This document shows, piece by piece, positions 48,629 through 59,900 of a DNA stretch of 64,000 bases. Within the stretch, counting starts at the first letter, position 1; every line of letters starts with the position of its first letter. This stretch comes from Halichondria panicea (taxonomy: Eukaryota; Porifera; Demospongiae; Suberitida; Halichondriidae): positions 5,259,250-5,323,249 of the forward strand of contig NC_087390.1 of the NCBI RefSeq assembly GCF_963675165.1. Reading direction: 5' to 3'. Below the pieces are notes generated by a model. The model was not told the origin of the DNA and did no database searches. It saw nothing but the letters and a program-made list of their open reading frames with translations. Position numbers and translations under genes: made by a program.

Positions 48629-49933
48629 CACCAAGAAGATAGTTGGGATCTCTACAGTGTCTCGAACAGACCACGGTGTTGCTCAGACACGAGAATTGCA
48701 GTGCACTAAGATTGCTGTGCCACAGGCAATTGCTCGTAGTATGGCACCTTTTTGTGTATGTACTATGCTAATCAGTATTGTAATTCAGGTCTGAATGTTG
48801 TAGAAGTAGCGCATGACATGCAGCATCAAGTGTCTCGTTACGTGACCTCTGATCTGGGACTGAAGAACTCCTTTGATATATGGCATGGTAAGTAGATCTA
48901 TTAGTAATAATAAAGCATGTTCAGAACTGTTTTATTCAGGGACCAAGAATTTGTCAAAGTGTCTCCAGAAGGTTACTCAGGGTCGAGTTAGAGACAAGGG
49001 ACTGACATGGTTTCCTGAGCTGGTTGACAAGCGTACGTTTCCTATACTTACATGTAATGGTGTGTTTTCAGTGTTCTTTATATAGAAAAGAGTATAAAGG
49101 TGCATCTATACTGGGCTATGAAGAATTGTGATGGTGATGGCCAGAAGCTTCGTAGTCTGATAGAAAATATCGCTATGCACTATCAGGTAAAGTAATGCAA
49201 TAATAATTATTATTACACTAGTAATTTTTAGGACAACCACCTTGAATGCCACCCTTCATCGACTTGTCATCTCCCTCACTACGCTCCTGGCAAGGATCTG
49301 CTGACTGACCTGGCTACTGTCCAGCAGCTGGAGAAACAATTGAAGGACACCTACATCTATCGCTTCCCAGAGTCCTTCTGTAGGGTATGTTCGTTGAGTA
49401 TGACTATAACCTACTTAGACTGTGTGCTGTATATAGTGTCGTGATATGTATTGGGTGGAAAGTTTCAATCACCAGCTTCTCTGCTACATCTCAAAGAGGG
49501 TTTTCTCTATGAGAATGAACTTGGCTGTGTTGGACTGGGTAAGATTACTACTTTCCCTGACAATTTGATATTAATAATTATATGCACAATTATTCAGAAT
49601 GAGAACGTGGGACGAGAGCACACAAGCAAGCGCAAGTTGAAAGACCTTCGGCGACCTGACCGCAGAACTGCCATGAAAGCTCTCGTCAAGAAAACGTATC
49701 AGTTTGCTTATGTACTGTGGACCACCTACGTTACAAAGAACATGACAAGCTTGGAGTAAGTCAACGTATCTAGTGATCAGTACAATACTTATTGTTATTG
49801 TTGTAGTTTTCTTGATGAAGATGATGGCGATGATGGCGATGATTCTGATATTTTAGAAGATGGGGAGATTGTACCTGATTCAGACAGTGATTACGAGGGT
49901 GATGATCCTGGCTGTGTGGGACCAAACGTCTGA
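48629..49933 (+). CDS. Kolobok-like transposase-derived protein (5' end unresolved)
   Basis: Exons with consistent phases: 48629-48753 (tentative), 48789-48887, 48940-49032, 49086-49186, 49232-49384, 49437-49538, 49598-49755, 49807-49933. The protein carries the layout I know from Kolobok-type DDE transposases: NVVEVAHD (first acidic site region), FDIWHGTKNLSK, VHLYWAMKNC, HYQDNHLECHP, WVESFNHQLL (Glu-containing catalytic block), RMNLAVLDWNENVGR, then a basic stretch and an Asp/Glu-rich tail ending PGCVGPNV. No frameshift or stop seen. Upstream exons were not found; a segment at about 48530-48581 with a donor may precede it. No TIR pair or TTAA duplication identified, so domesticated host gene and intron-containing transposon are both possible. 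Confidence 0.7.
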
Positions 49934-50071
49934 TTGTGTGAGTATGTTGGTATAATGTACTTTTGTTTCGCTAACCCTCTTTTAGCTAGTCATATACGTC
50001 ATCCTATGTTTATCATTAATTTTACATACAATTAATAATGAGTCCGTTTGTACTAAAATTAATCTTCTATA

Positions 50072-50810
50072 TTATCGTCTGTAGTGTCGTTCAATACTGG
50101 CATCAAATGTACTCATGTAATCCCTATAATGTCCGTCATCTGTAGGATAGCGTCTTCGAATTTCCTGCATGTATACACTTGAGTAATTTTAATGCCATGA
50201 ATATTTTTTTCTTACTTCAATTACACAGCATGGCATGATGTCTCTCCTGTCATCTCTTGCAGTGCGCAGCTCCTTTGCTCTCAAGTACTCCTCGTCCTGC
50301 CACACCCCAAGTGTGTTCAAACACCTCCAAAACAGCTTGTAGAGCCTGTGTCGCTTCTCTGCATTGGCTGGATGTGGGTCACATGATCCCTTCAAAAACG
50401 TTGGAGGCTGTTGAACGACGCACGGGGCACAGAAACAGTGTGGACAGTGGTTGAGCCTTCTGTGGACGGGCACATTATGCTGTAGTGTCTCGTAACCACG
50501 AGGAAGATCGCGCACACTCACATCTGCTGAAAGAAAGCGATAATAATTGGCTAAGTTGTACACGTATTGTGATATGGTCACTTACCTTGCCTTTCTTCCA
50601 GATCAATTTCATTCTCTGGTCTAACCACCCTCTCCCAAACGATCTCTGCCCTAAACCCTCTTGTTGGCTGGTGATCACGAATGAATTTGTTCAATTCTGA
50701 GATGAAAACTTGAGGAGGAATATCGTCGTATTCAACTCTAACCTGGAACAAAACTGTGTATAGCTTCATATTGTTTGTATTGGTCTTACTTTTATGGTTT
50801 TTGCAGCCAT
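50072..50810 (-). CDS. P2X7 C-terminal (P2RX7_C / Zballu)-like zinc-binding domain protein
   Basis: Four exons with consistent phases: 50790-50810, 50586-50742, 50216-50526, 50072-50164; 193 aa. The N-terminal 60 residues (MAAKTIKVRVEYDD...) are soluble and unrecognised. The rest matches the cytoplasmic ballast domain of P2X7: HCPHCFCAPCV, then LKGSCDPHPANAEKRHRLYK, FWRCLNTLGVWQDEEYL, RRDIMPCCVIE and EIRRRYPTDDGHYRDY. In P2X7 this Cys-rich domain binds zinc and nucleotide; no channel segment is present here, so it is a stand-alone form, known from invertebrates. Role unknown. It ends 138 bp from the stop of the convergent transposase gene. Confidence 0.85.
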
Positions 50811-50992
50811 AGTAAGCGCTAGCAAAGATAATATCTCTGTGGATAGTATAGCTAGCTGTGTGTGCAAGTCTTGCGGCACAATTTGAAATTGTAATCACTT
50901 CCTTCCGGACTGCCCAGCCCCCTTTTATACACGGGAGCGCGGCGTGCTATCGCGCATTGATATCTGACGCATTCTCGTTTAATGGGAAACAT

Positions 50993-51250
50993 TAGGCCAC
51001 TCCAAGTGACACTCTGGTTTCTGGTCCTGAAGTTTTTCTAATTGCATGCGGGCGGGCGGCTTTTCTCATTATGTCATTATCAATTTCACCTTATGAATCT
51101 CATTATTTTGCAAATGAATATCATTATCACACTATTTTGTACCTGGACCATTCTGCGCATGCGTAGTAGAAATAATGAGATAGAAATCCAAGAATAAAAT
51201 CTGATGCGGGCGGTGGACCAGAAACCAGAGTATCACTTGGAGGGGCCTTA
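50993..51250. mobile_element. MITE, about 258 bp
   Basis: Inverted ends: left AGGCCACTCCAAGTGACACT (continuing CTGGTTTCTGGTCC), right the inverse of AAGGCCCCTCCAAGTGATAC with the same continuation. Internal GCGGGCGG segments. Possible TTA/TAA-type flank. No ORF. Confidence 0.75.
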
Positions 51251-51353
51251 CAGGGAAATTATCCAATAATTTTGCGCATTAGTCATTTCATGGGCTCGAA
51301 TAAACATCTTTACTATAAAGCTTAGGTACAGTCTACTGTAGCTTCACTATATG

Positions 51354-51523
51354 CAGGGCGGGTCGAAGAGATATTTTGAAAAAAGGCTACTGAAAGCTCA
51401 CAAGAGGCTGTTTTCCTTGGCTCTGACCGCCATTTTAAGTGGAATTAGTCTACATAATGACTATTATTATTTTGTGAGAGTTTTTTGGCCTGGAAAGAAA
51501 AAAAACACTTCGACCCGCCCTCC
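51354..51523. mobile_element. MITE-like element, about 170 bp
   Basis: Inverted ends GGGCGGGTCGAAG (51356) and CTTCGACCCGCCC (51508). A 60-residue ORF crosses it but has no motif and is probably spurious. Confidence 0.55.
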
Positions 51524-52522
51524 AGAATGGTAAGAAGCATCATATACAGCAAAAACACAGAGCTAGAAGTGTTTTTGGAAGTTTAAAATGACTACTAGTT
51601 TTTGTGTTGTTTCTAGTAACTTGATGATCGCTCAGAGCTTCCACTGGAACATGTTTTGTATGTGCTTCAAACTTTTATCATGGCATTTATAGTTTCACAA
51701 AAATCATTATAAGAAAATCATGAATATCATGAGCAAACTGTTTACCGCAACTTTAATTACTGTGGTTAGTTGTTAGTTACCATAGTTTGTGTTTAGGAAT
51801 GTTCATTAGTAATTATCTCTGTTGAGTTTCCGGAGCAGAGCCTCCCTTAGTAGTCTTTTGTTTTGTACAATAGTTCTTTGTTGTAAAGAGGCCCTGCCTG
51901 CGGGGCTCTGTGCACTATACCCTCAGGCTTGCATGCATGTTCTGCATGTTTTGTCAGTGTCTTTTTGTGATCTCTATTGTATTCTGAAACTCTGTCAAAT
52001 TCAACTTGCTTGTCGCTTGCTAGCTATAGCTCAAACTGCTGTGCATCAGATCTCTTGCCAATAAATAGTGCTTCCAGAGCCAATCCAGTTTCAAGTCAGC
52101 AGGATAATCGCATTCATGACACTCTCTAATCTACCACACAATTAATAATTATTGATCAATATTGACAAGTTAATAGCAGCACGCTCCTTTGGTGTAATAT
52201 TTACAACAGTATAAAGGGCTATAATTATAATAGTTAGCTATAAGTTCATGATTGTCTGGGAGACACTGCATGCTCAAGCCCCGCCAGATTTGCATGCATA
52301 GATCATTCTGTGCTCACAAATATTGAATCAACCACAAAAAATTGTTACATATAATTATACGGTAATCAGCTTGAATAGTTATACACAAGTACAATTGTTT
52401 GGATTGACATGGCTAGAAACAAGTTATGTATATATAATTATTATAGCTATGCACATCGCACACTACTAGTTTAGCAACTTCTAGTTTAGCGACTTTAAGT
52501 TCTCACATCTAAGAGCAATCTT
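51524..52522. other. Gene-free spacer
   Basis: About 1 kb, AT-rich. No gene seen; the part next to 52523 should carry the 3' UTR of the metallolyase-like gene. Confidence 0.45.
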
Positions 52523-54205
52523 TTAAGACTTTTGTAGTTCGTCACGCATGGCAGGAATGAGTCCTTTACGAAATGCGATCGACAACAGCTCATCAGCAGT
52601 CTTGACGTCATATTCGTGAACAGCCCATTTTAGATAGACAAGGAATTCCTTCCAATCGACAAACCCATCACTGTCCATGTCCATTGCCTTTAGTCCTGCC
52701 TTAGTATCGTTGCATTTAAAACAACCAAAGTAGGGTGCCATGAAGCCATTGTAGAACGAGTCAAACTGCAGGGCATCATCTCCCTGTACCTTGTCTTGAA
52801 GGTCCCATGTGTCCCACCTCTCTTTAATTTCCGTAATCAGCAATTTCTCAAGATCTGTTCCTGCTTGCATGCGAGCAATTACATCTCCCATCTTGTTTGT
52901 TATTTGCCCTCCAGATCGATCAAACAACACAGCCAGGCCTGCTTCACTCATGTACTCTTCTTTTCTGTTTCCACGGAGATCTTCCAGCATAACTTCTTTC
53001 ATCTTTTCAGCTATCTGCTGGTTGAATTGCGGATTGCTTCCAAACAACTCATTAAGCCGAGTGATAATCATGGCAGTTGAAGCAAGTGTGCTGATCCTAA
53101 CCGGTGGCTTCTCACCAAAGAATTTCGCAATATCGAATTCACCTTTTCCTACATGACCCCCTGCGATGCCACCAAAATCAAAGCTCATATCTAGAGCTCT
53201 CTCCCCGTACACCACCTGCTTGGGGTGAGGGTCATTACCGGTAGTGATACTCGTAATAGCTATCGCAGCTTTTCGCAGATAGGTGCAGTTATATCGCTCT
53301 AGTACTTTTTTGTTTCCCATTCGAATTAGATTCATCAGGGTGATGGATGAGCAAGCATGGCCCATGGCTGCTCCCTCTTCAGCTACACTGGCCCAAATAC
53401 CATTAGCTCCACTGCATAAGCACTCGAGTTGCACAGTCTCAGCCAGCCCCCACTTTTTGTGCACGTGAACCAGCAAAAGTCCGTCATTCCACTTCCTGGC
53501 ATTCATTAGATTTCGTACAGCTGTTGTCCATGCCCCAATTTCTTCTGGTAAGTAGTCTCCAGTAGGTTCCTCGAAAATAATACCCAGCAATCGTTTCTCC
53601 TGTGGTAGGGATGCAAAGTAGTCAACTGCAGCGAGTACACGTTCTGGCACTTTAATCATTGCCATAGGGAAATCCCTAAAGTTGACGAATATTTTGGAAT
53701 CCTTTGAAAGATTAGTATGAGACCATTCAATCCATTTCATGATCAGCTCGCAAATATCTTTCACTGAACAGGACTCCCAATCGATAGATTTGTCGGCAAG
53801 ATCGAATTCGATAATCGGGTTTTTCAGTCCATGTTTTTTCATCTTAGCCAGGCCAACTGGTATGGTTTCCCTGTCGATTACCCCTTTCGAAACACCTGCT
53901 GTGACTTCAGAGAATGCATAGAGTGTGCTCGGATCTTCACCTTTTTCTGTCAGCTGTTTGATGAACAAGTCATCAACTCGTGTCATGTGCGAAAAAGACG
54001 CGACTATGATGTTTTTTAAGCCGCATTTCTTCACTTCATTGTAGATTTTCCATTTGTTCTCAATGGTGTGGCCGCGCAATTGGCCTACAGTGCTCTCTCT
54101 TAAGGAATTGTCCAGTACAAAGCAGTCGAGGTTTTGGAGTGTGTGTCTCTTCTTTCCTTCATCTGCAATGGCAACCTTGATACGATCCAGCTCTTCTTGA
54201 TACAT
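52523..54205 (-). CDS. DRE-TIM metallolyase (HMGL-like)-type protein with C-terminal EF-hand
   Basis: Intronless, 560 aa. Residues about 20-370 look like an HMG-CoA-lyase/isopropylmalate-synthase-type TIM barrel: LDCFVLDNSLRES (place of the D-x-T-L-R-D metal motif, with Asn-Ser and Glu replacing the usual residues), NIIVASFSHMTRVDD, GIIFEEPTGDYLPEE, LLLVHVHKKWGLAETVQ (HxH metal-ligand position) and GANGIWASVAEEGAAMGHAC. Residues about 380-490 are a helical linker. About 490-520 hold a canonical 12-residue EF-hand loop DMDSDGFVDWKE. Inferred: a divalent-metal C-C lyase or condensing-type enzyme under Ca2+ control; substrate unknown and the altered DRE motif leaves catalysis open. A truncated twin is at 37832. 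Start chosen at the first Met of the conserved frame. Confidence 0.72.
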   Translation of the reverse strand: MYQEELDRIKVAIADEGKKRHTLQNLDCFVLDNSLRESTVGQLRGHTIENKWKIYNEVKKCGLKNIIVASFSHMTRVDDLFIKQLTEKGEDPSTLYAFSEVTAGVSKGVIDRETIPVGLAKMKKHGLKNPIIEFDLADKSIDWESCSVKDICELIMKWIEWSHTNLSKDSKIFVNFRDFPMAMIKVPERVLAAVDYFASLPQEKRLLGIIFEEPTGDYLPEEIGAWTTAVRNLMNARKWNDGLLLVHVHKKWGLAETVQLECLCSGANGIWASVAEEGAAMGHACSSITLMNLIRMGNKKVLERYNCTYLRKAAIAITSITTGNDPHPKQVVYGERALDMSFDFGGIAGGHVGKGEFDIAKFFGEKPPVRISTLASTAMIITRLNELFGSNPQFNQQIAEKMKEVMLEDLRGNRKEEYMSEAGLAVLFDRSGGQITNKMGDVIARMQAGTDLEKLLITEIKERWDTWDLQDKVQGDDALQFDSFYNGFMAPYFGCFKCNDTKAGLKAMDMDSDGFVDWKEFLVYLKWAVHEYDVKTADELLSIAFRKGLIPAMRDELQKS

Positions 54206-54299
54206 TGTATATGGGCAGCACAGCAGGTACCCACACTATAAATGCTTAGCAATGAACATAACTGACACTTATATAGTCTTGAAACCACTCTCCGTAAAT

Positions 54300-54975
54300 A
54301 CAGGATTAGAAACTAACCACGCACGCTGACCACCGGAAGCTAATAGGCAGCACAGATTATAATAGTAGCCTCGATCCCAGGCTAAGAACAAACTTGAATA
54401 GAGAGCATGCAGTGATAAGCATCGCAGGTATAAGTACAAAATAGCAGTATAGCTTGCTTGTTCCTTGTGATAATACTCTACTGAGAGAAGCCACTATAAT
54501 TATTATAGCTGTATGATTTAAGATACCAACATGCAGTGTCAGTGCAACTGCACTGACTATAGTGGATGATTTACAAAATAAATAGCTTGATCACTTAATA
54601 ATTTATATTTATACTTCTGTACATTACCTTCAATTTATGGGCAATGTTAGTCGTTCAATCACACATAAGAAATTAATAATTATGTGTATTAAAATTAATT
54701 ACAATAATGTTTCCCTTTTTTTGATCTGCTTGCGGTTTTTCTTTTGTGTAGTCTTTGTTGTTGTCATTTGTTACCACAGCTCACGTCTCTGCACAAGCTG
54801 TTGATAACCCTCAGTGCATGCTTCAGTATTCTGGCAGAACTCCACTGATTCACTCACTCAAAAAGCACTTTACGTCAGGGAGGGTGCATAAACAGGTACT
54901 TTACCATGTCAACGAATGATTTAACTGCAAAGGGAGGAGGGGAGTTTTAGGTCTACGTACTTGACAGTGTTCGCT
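54300..54975. repeat. Partial copy related to CATAGATAG-family copy I
   Basis: Shares ACCGGAAGCTAATA, GGCAGCACAGATTA, AGTGATGAGCATCG-type, TAGCTTGCTTGT and GGAGGGGAGTTTTA with 34880-35520 in the same order. The left end keeps AGGATTAGAAAC (compare GGGATTGGAAAC) but the CATAGATAG terminus and a target duplication are not visible. Lies about 95 bp upstream of the metallolyase-like start. Confidence 0.65.
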
Positions 54976-55930
54976 CCAAACAATCAAAGCATATACTCCA
55001 GTGATGAATTAATAATTATATGTATAGGGCTACATTTTGATACCAAGAACATCCTCTATGCTTATTCCATTGTTGAGATAACACTGAAAAACTACTATTT
55101 TCTACTGTTTTGACAATATCAGCAGTTGCAAACCACAAACCAATGATGCTTTAATCAACCACAAGCTTAATTAAAAATGGGCATACAGTTATTACAATGA
55201 CATCTGATTCTAGCTAGTCATTCCTGTTCAATGTTCAGAGCTCATGGAGCTGCTCATTGCAAACTGATAGGAGACGATCTCCTCTTCACAAAAATCCTAG
55301 ACAATGGTCTGGTTGATCATCCTATATGGTTTATTACCCTTGCTCTGACCCATGCATGTATATATCACACAGGAATTACACACAGTGCAAACTTATTATG
55401 CTTCTCTCCTTGAATATTGAAGATTATTTTTCTGTGCATAGACAAAATAATGATAGGCCCTGATAAATTATCCTTTTTTCACCCATTATTCTATTCTTGT
55501 GCTTATATTGTTCTCGGATTATTCTCATAAAAATCCCTACATAATAATTATAACTGAACAAAAACACAGCACACACAATTGACCCAAAACATAATATAGT
55601 GTTTTCTTGCTGCCTTGAACTGATCCATAATGTTCACCTTCATTTTTTGCCCTGAGAACTTCATTATGCAAAACTTCATGTAAGGATCTTTACCATAAGC
55701 AATAGTCTACAGGTCAGAGAGAGCAGATAGGAAGGTGGGGCTGGTTGCTGCAGCAGATATGGAGGTGGGGCTGGTTGCTGCAAAGACAGAGCTGGAGGTG
55801 TGGCTGGTTTGGAAGGAAGCAGGGAAGGATGTGGGCTGGGTCTCAGTAGTTCTAGAAACCATGTAATTGTAATAGGCGAACTCAAGAAAGCGTTCGGCAC
55901 CGGAGGAGGCTCAGAATCCATTGTTTGTGT
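54976..55930. other. Spacer left of the nested transposons
   Basis: No supported gene. A Pro-rich minus-strand ORF (55676-55936) arises from short GGTGGGGCTGGTTGCTGCA-type repeats and is doubtful. One end of a long-distance inverted repeat lies at 55618-55695. Confidence 0.45.
55618..55695 (+). repeat. Left arm of a long-distance inverted repeat
   Basis: About 78 bp (GAACTGATCCATAATGTTCA ... GGATCTTTACC) matches the reverse complement of 63923-64000 with only a few differences. The match reaches the window's right edge, so the true repeat may be longer. Confidence 0.9.
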
Positions 55931-56937
55931 GTTCAAACAAGAAGGAGAGGGATGGGAAACGCTACGTAAATAGCATTGACGATCCGCGTTTCGGTCAATG
56001 TTTTCTTCTTTATTTCCTCCAATCCATGCTTTTAGCTAGTACTAGGCTATAAACTAGCTGCTGAGCTCCATGTATATGTATTAGCAATGGCTAGTGGAAC
56101 AGTCACAACAAGGTAGCAGCAATAGTTAGTGAGACCCTCCAAGCAGTGAAAAGCAGCTTGGACAGGCAAATTTTTGAGAGGAGCTCTGTCTGTACCGTTG
56201 AGTATTCCAGTACAGTGACTGACATGATAGAGAATTATGGAAATGTAGCAAAGTTCTGTGAAATTACTGTGCCGATACGATGAACCAACTATCAATGAAT
56301 ACAAAGAGACATTTACATACATTCAATCATTGATGTAACTTTCTAAATGGGTGTCATAGGAATGAATGACTCCCCTAAATAATGACTCCCGGTCACTCCT
56401 ACCTAGGCACCAGTGACTCCCGGTCACTCACGCCTAGGAATAAATGACTCCCCCGGTCACTGACTCCTAGTCACGAATGACTCCCCCCTGGAAAAAATGA
56501 CTCCCCCGAAATTTATATATGAACACTGATCCATAGAGCTAAAGAGACTTCAGGGGCTATACTAAGTACATGCATCCTCAAAACCTGTCACAGTGTGACT
56601 ATACAATCAAGCTCAAGACTGTTATCAGGACTGCATGCATGCTATCTGTGAGAGACCTGTTTAATACATAGTATGACTATAATTACAGCTGTTCCTTATA
56701 TACTGTAAACTGGTTCAGTTTAGCTATTAGTACCTATAGTACTTATACTACATTGTACACTCTGTTCACATTTTCACACGTCTCACGGTCACTGTAAAGC
56801 AAAACTTATAATACAACAACATCCATCAAAATAACAAATAGATCTACAGTGCATGAAAAACAAACAAAACAACAGTGCAAATTAACAGTGTATAAACAAA
56901 AACAGCTAGTGGAAGATAACGAAATGCTAAAAAAATT

Positions 56938-59900
56938 CTATCTAGATCTACAAGTAGGACAAAACCAATCTCCAAGTGGAGATACTTTAATACGAACACA
57001 TTTATAATGATACCACACAGTACATGTGTCGCACTGGACCATTTCATCATAACAGTCAGGGCGGAGACAAGGGCAGTATATCGTAATTACTATGCTGGAA
57101 AATCTTTCTGGTCTCTTGCGGCTACTAACATCTTTTGACTTTGGAAATCTTCTGAGTTTCTCATTTTCAAAGCAACGCACAAGATGTGGCCTCATTTTGT
57201 CTTCATTTAGGGTGATGGTATCCAGATTGTCTCCTTGCAATGCGTGGTATGCAGCGGCAATTGCAAACAAACCACAGTTGTTACTGCCACTGCTCTGCTG
57301 TTGAATGGAGGCCACAGATAGTAACAGCCCATTGTGCGCTATTAAAGGCTTATACATCTGTGCGATTTGCAGCTCAGCACTTGGCTCCAGGTCTTTCCCA
57401 TATTGGAAGCAGCTATCAAAGAGGAAAAGTTCCCCCTTGATGAGTGCTGTCGCAATCCAGTGATGCCTCTCTGTTACAAAGAATATCTGCACGGCTGTAT
57501 AGGATATATATGATATAATTATTATACGGTACGGCCAAGGATGAGGATGAGGTATAATTATACCAATACTATAATAATACTACTATTAATTTAAGTAGAA
57601 ATTATACCTGTGGCTTCACTACTAGTGACTGCAGGAAAGGACATCTTCTGAACCAGAAGAGTAGAATAACAGCCTTCAATATTTGGAAATTGCATTCGCA
57701 TCAGTTTGTGCGCAGCATACATATGACGGTCAGAAAGCATCCCGCTCTCAGCAAGAACTACATCCTTGTCTCCCGTCCTCAGGTCCAAATCCTTCACCCA
57801 GTAACTTGAATTCTGTCGAATGTGCACACAATAATTATAATGAACGGTTTATAGTGTGCATGCACATAATTATTAATAATAATTGTAATTAACGATAGCT
57901 CCTGTTAACAAGTATATAACTATATACCTTTCTTGTTACAGATTGAGTAGTCCTTTGCTTCTTCAAAGGTGGCTCCATAGAGGATGCAGTCTTAACCTGA
58001 GAGAAGGGGGCGTCTCGCTTGCGAGAGGAGTGAGCATCTGGCTTGTGAGAGGAGGGGACGTCTGGCTTGTGAGAGGAGGGAGCGGCTGGCTTGTGAGAGG
58101 AGGGGACGTCTGGCTTGTGAGAGGAGGGAGCGGCTGGCTTGTGAGAGGAGGGGACGTCTGGCTTGTGAGAGGAGGGGACGTCTGGCTTGTGAGAGGAGGG
58201 AGCGGCTGGCTTGTGAGAGGAGGGGACGTCTGGCTTGTGAGAGGAGGGAGCGGCTGGCTTGTGAGAGGAGGGGGCGTCTGGCTTGTGAGAAGAGGGAAAA
58301 TCACAATTTTTTTCCCACAGCTTCTAAAAATGGAGTGTATAATTATAAAGAAACATGAAACATTAAATTAATATCGTAAAGAGAAATGTAATGTAATTAT
58401 AATTAGCTTCAAAATCTAGAGACACATGCATTATACCTTGCTTGGGTCTTTCATAGGAGTACTCGTCAAAGAAGGGTTAAACTGATCGAGAGATTCATCG
58501 TGATGGTTGTCTGATAATTCGGAAGGATCCGAGAGAGAACTATGTTGATCAAAGATAGGTTTTTCGGAGTCTGAGCCATGGTAATGCTTTAACCGCTGTT
58601 GGTTAACAGCCTTTTTTAAGGTCTTTCCAGTCTTAGGGTTGGCAATCTTAAAGACTCCCTTGTCCAAGCACTCCACCACCGTGTATGGGCCTAACCACCG
58701 AGGCTTCAGCTTGTCTCCCTTCTTACATTCCCTGGCTGAATTCCTCAGCCAGACCAAAGTCCCAGTCTTAAACACCTATATAATTAGAAAAATGACATGG
58801 CTATGACATTAAACGAGTAATGAAAATAGCCATGCTACGCTCATACAATGATATAGCCTGCTCACCCTCTTGTCTGCATGCTTCCGATCATAGTACATCT
58901 TGTCCTTTTCTTGGGCATTGTCAATGTTCTTCTTGGCTTTGCTGTGGATATCATCCTTTAACTTTGTAACAGCTCGAGCATGGGTCATAATGGCACTAAT
59001 GTCCCAGCTCTGCTCAAGTTCACCCTCGCTGCCTAACTCCAGTTGAATAGGGAGTACAGGTTTCCTGCATGTGGAATGTTATAACAATAATGCATGCATG
59101 CCAGATTATCATGTAATTATTATAATAATTATAATTATGAACAACTCACCGACAGAACATCAACTCGAAAGGTGAATACTTCGTTGCCTTTTGCTTACTC
59201 GTCCTATAAGCAAAGAGAATAGCGGGCAAGTGGTAGTCCCAGTCGGTCTGTGAGTCATTCACATATTTGAGTAGTGCTGTTTGAAGTGTTTGATTGAAAC
59301 GTTCAGTTAGCCCGTTGGTTTGTGGGTGGTAAGCTGAAGTGACCCTGTGCTCTGTTCCAGTGAATCGAAAAAGCTCTGTGTTGACCTGATTAACAAACTC
59401 ACGGCCTTGGTCCGATATCAGCACCTCACAAAACCCAAACCTGCGTGCATGTATAACCATAATCATTAAATACGTGTTATTATAATTATGTGTAGAGATG
59501 CATGTGATTACAATTTCACACACATGCATAGCTTACCGACAAAACAAGTTGTACAGGAACATTGCCACTCCAAATGCAGTTTTGTCAGGGAGTGGGGCTG
59601 CTTCAGCCCATTTGCTAAAATAATCGACCAATGTTACCACATATTTGCTGCCATTGGGTGTAATCGGCAAAGGTCCTATCAAGTCTATGCCAACCTATAA
59701 AGTGAATTACATAATTATAATTAATATATGATTGTGCTCAAAACAAATAATTATTATGCAATGCCATAAAAATTATAGTGTACATATACCTGATGCCAGA
59801 CTTTGGGTTGTACAGATATCGGATGGAGTTTGGCATTTGTGTTTACAAATGCTGGGTTCATTCTCTGGCACTGGCTGCAGTTCTTTACATACTCTCGAAT

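Noticed and set aside
55676-55936. Pro-rich 86-aa minus ORF
   Set aside because: Built from short GC-rich repeats, no homology recognised, no splice or promoter support.
57943-58371. Plus-strand 142-aa Gly/Trp-rich repeat ORF and the Thr/Pro-rich minus frame
   Set aside because: By-products of the 30-bp minisatellite; a different minus frame joins the transposase exons in phase.
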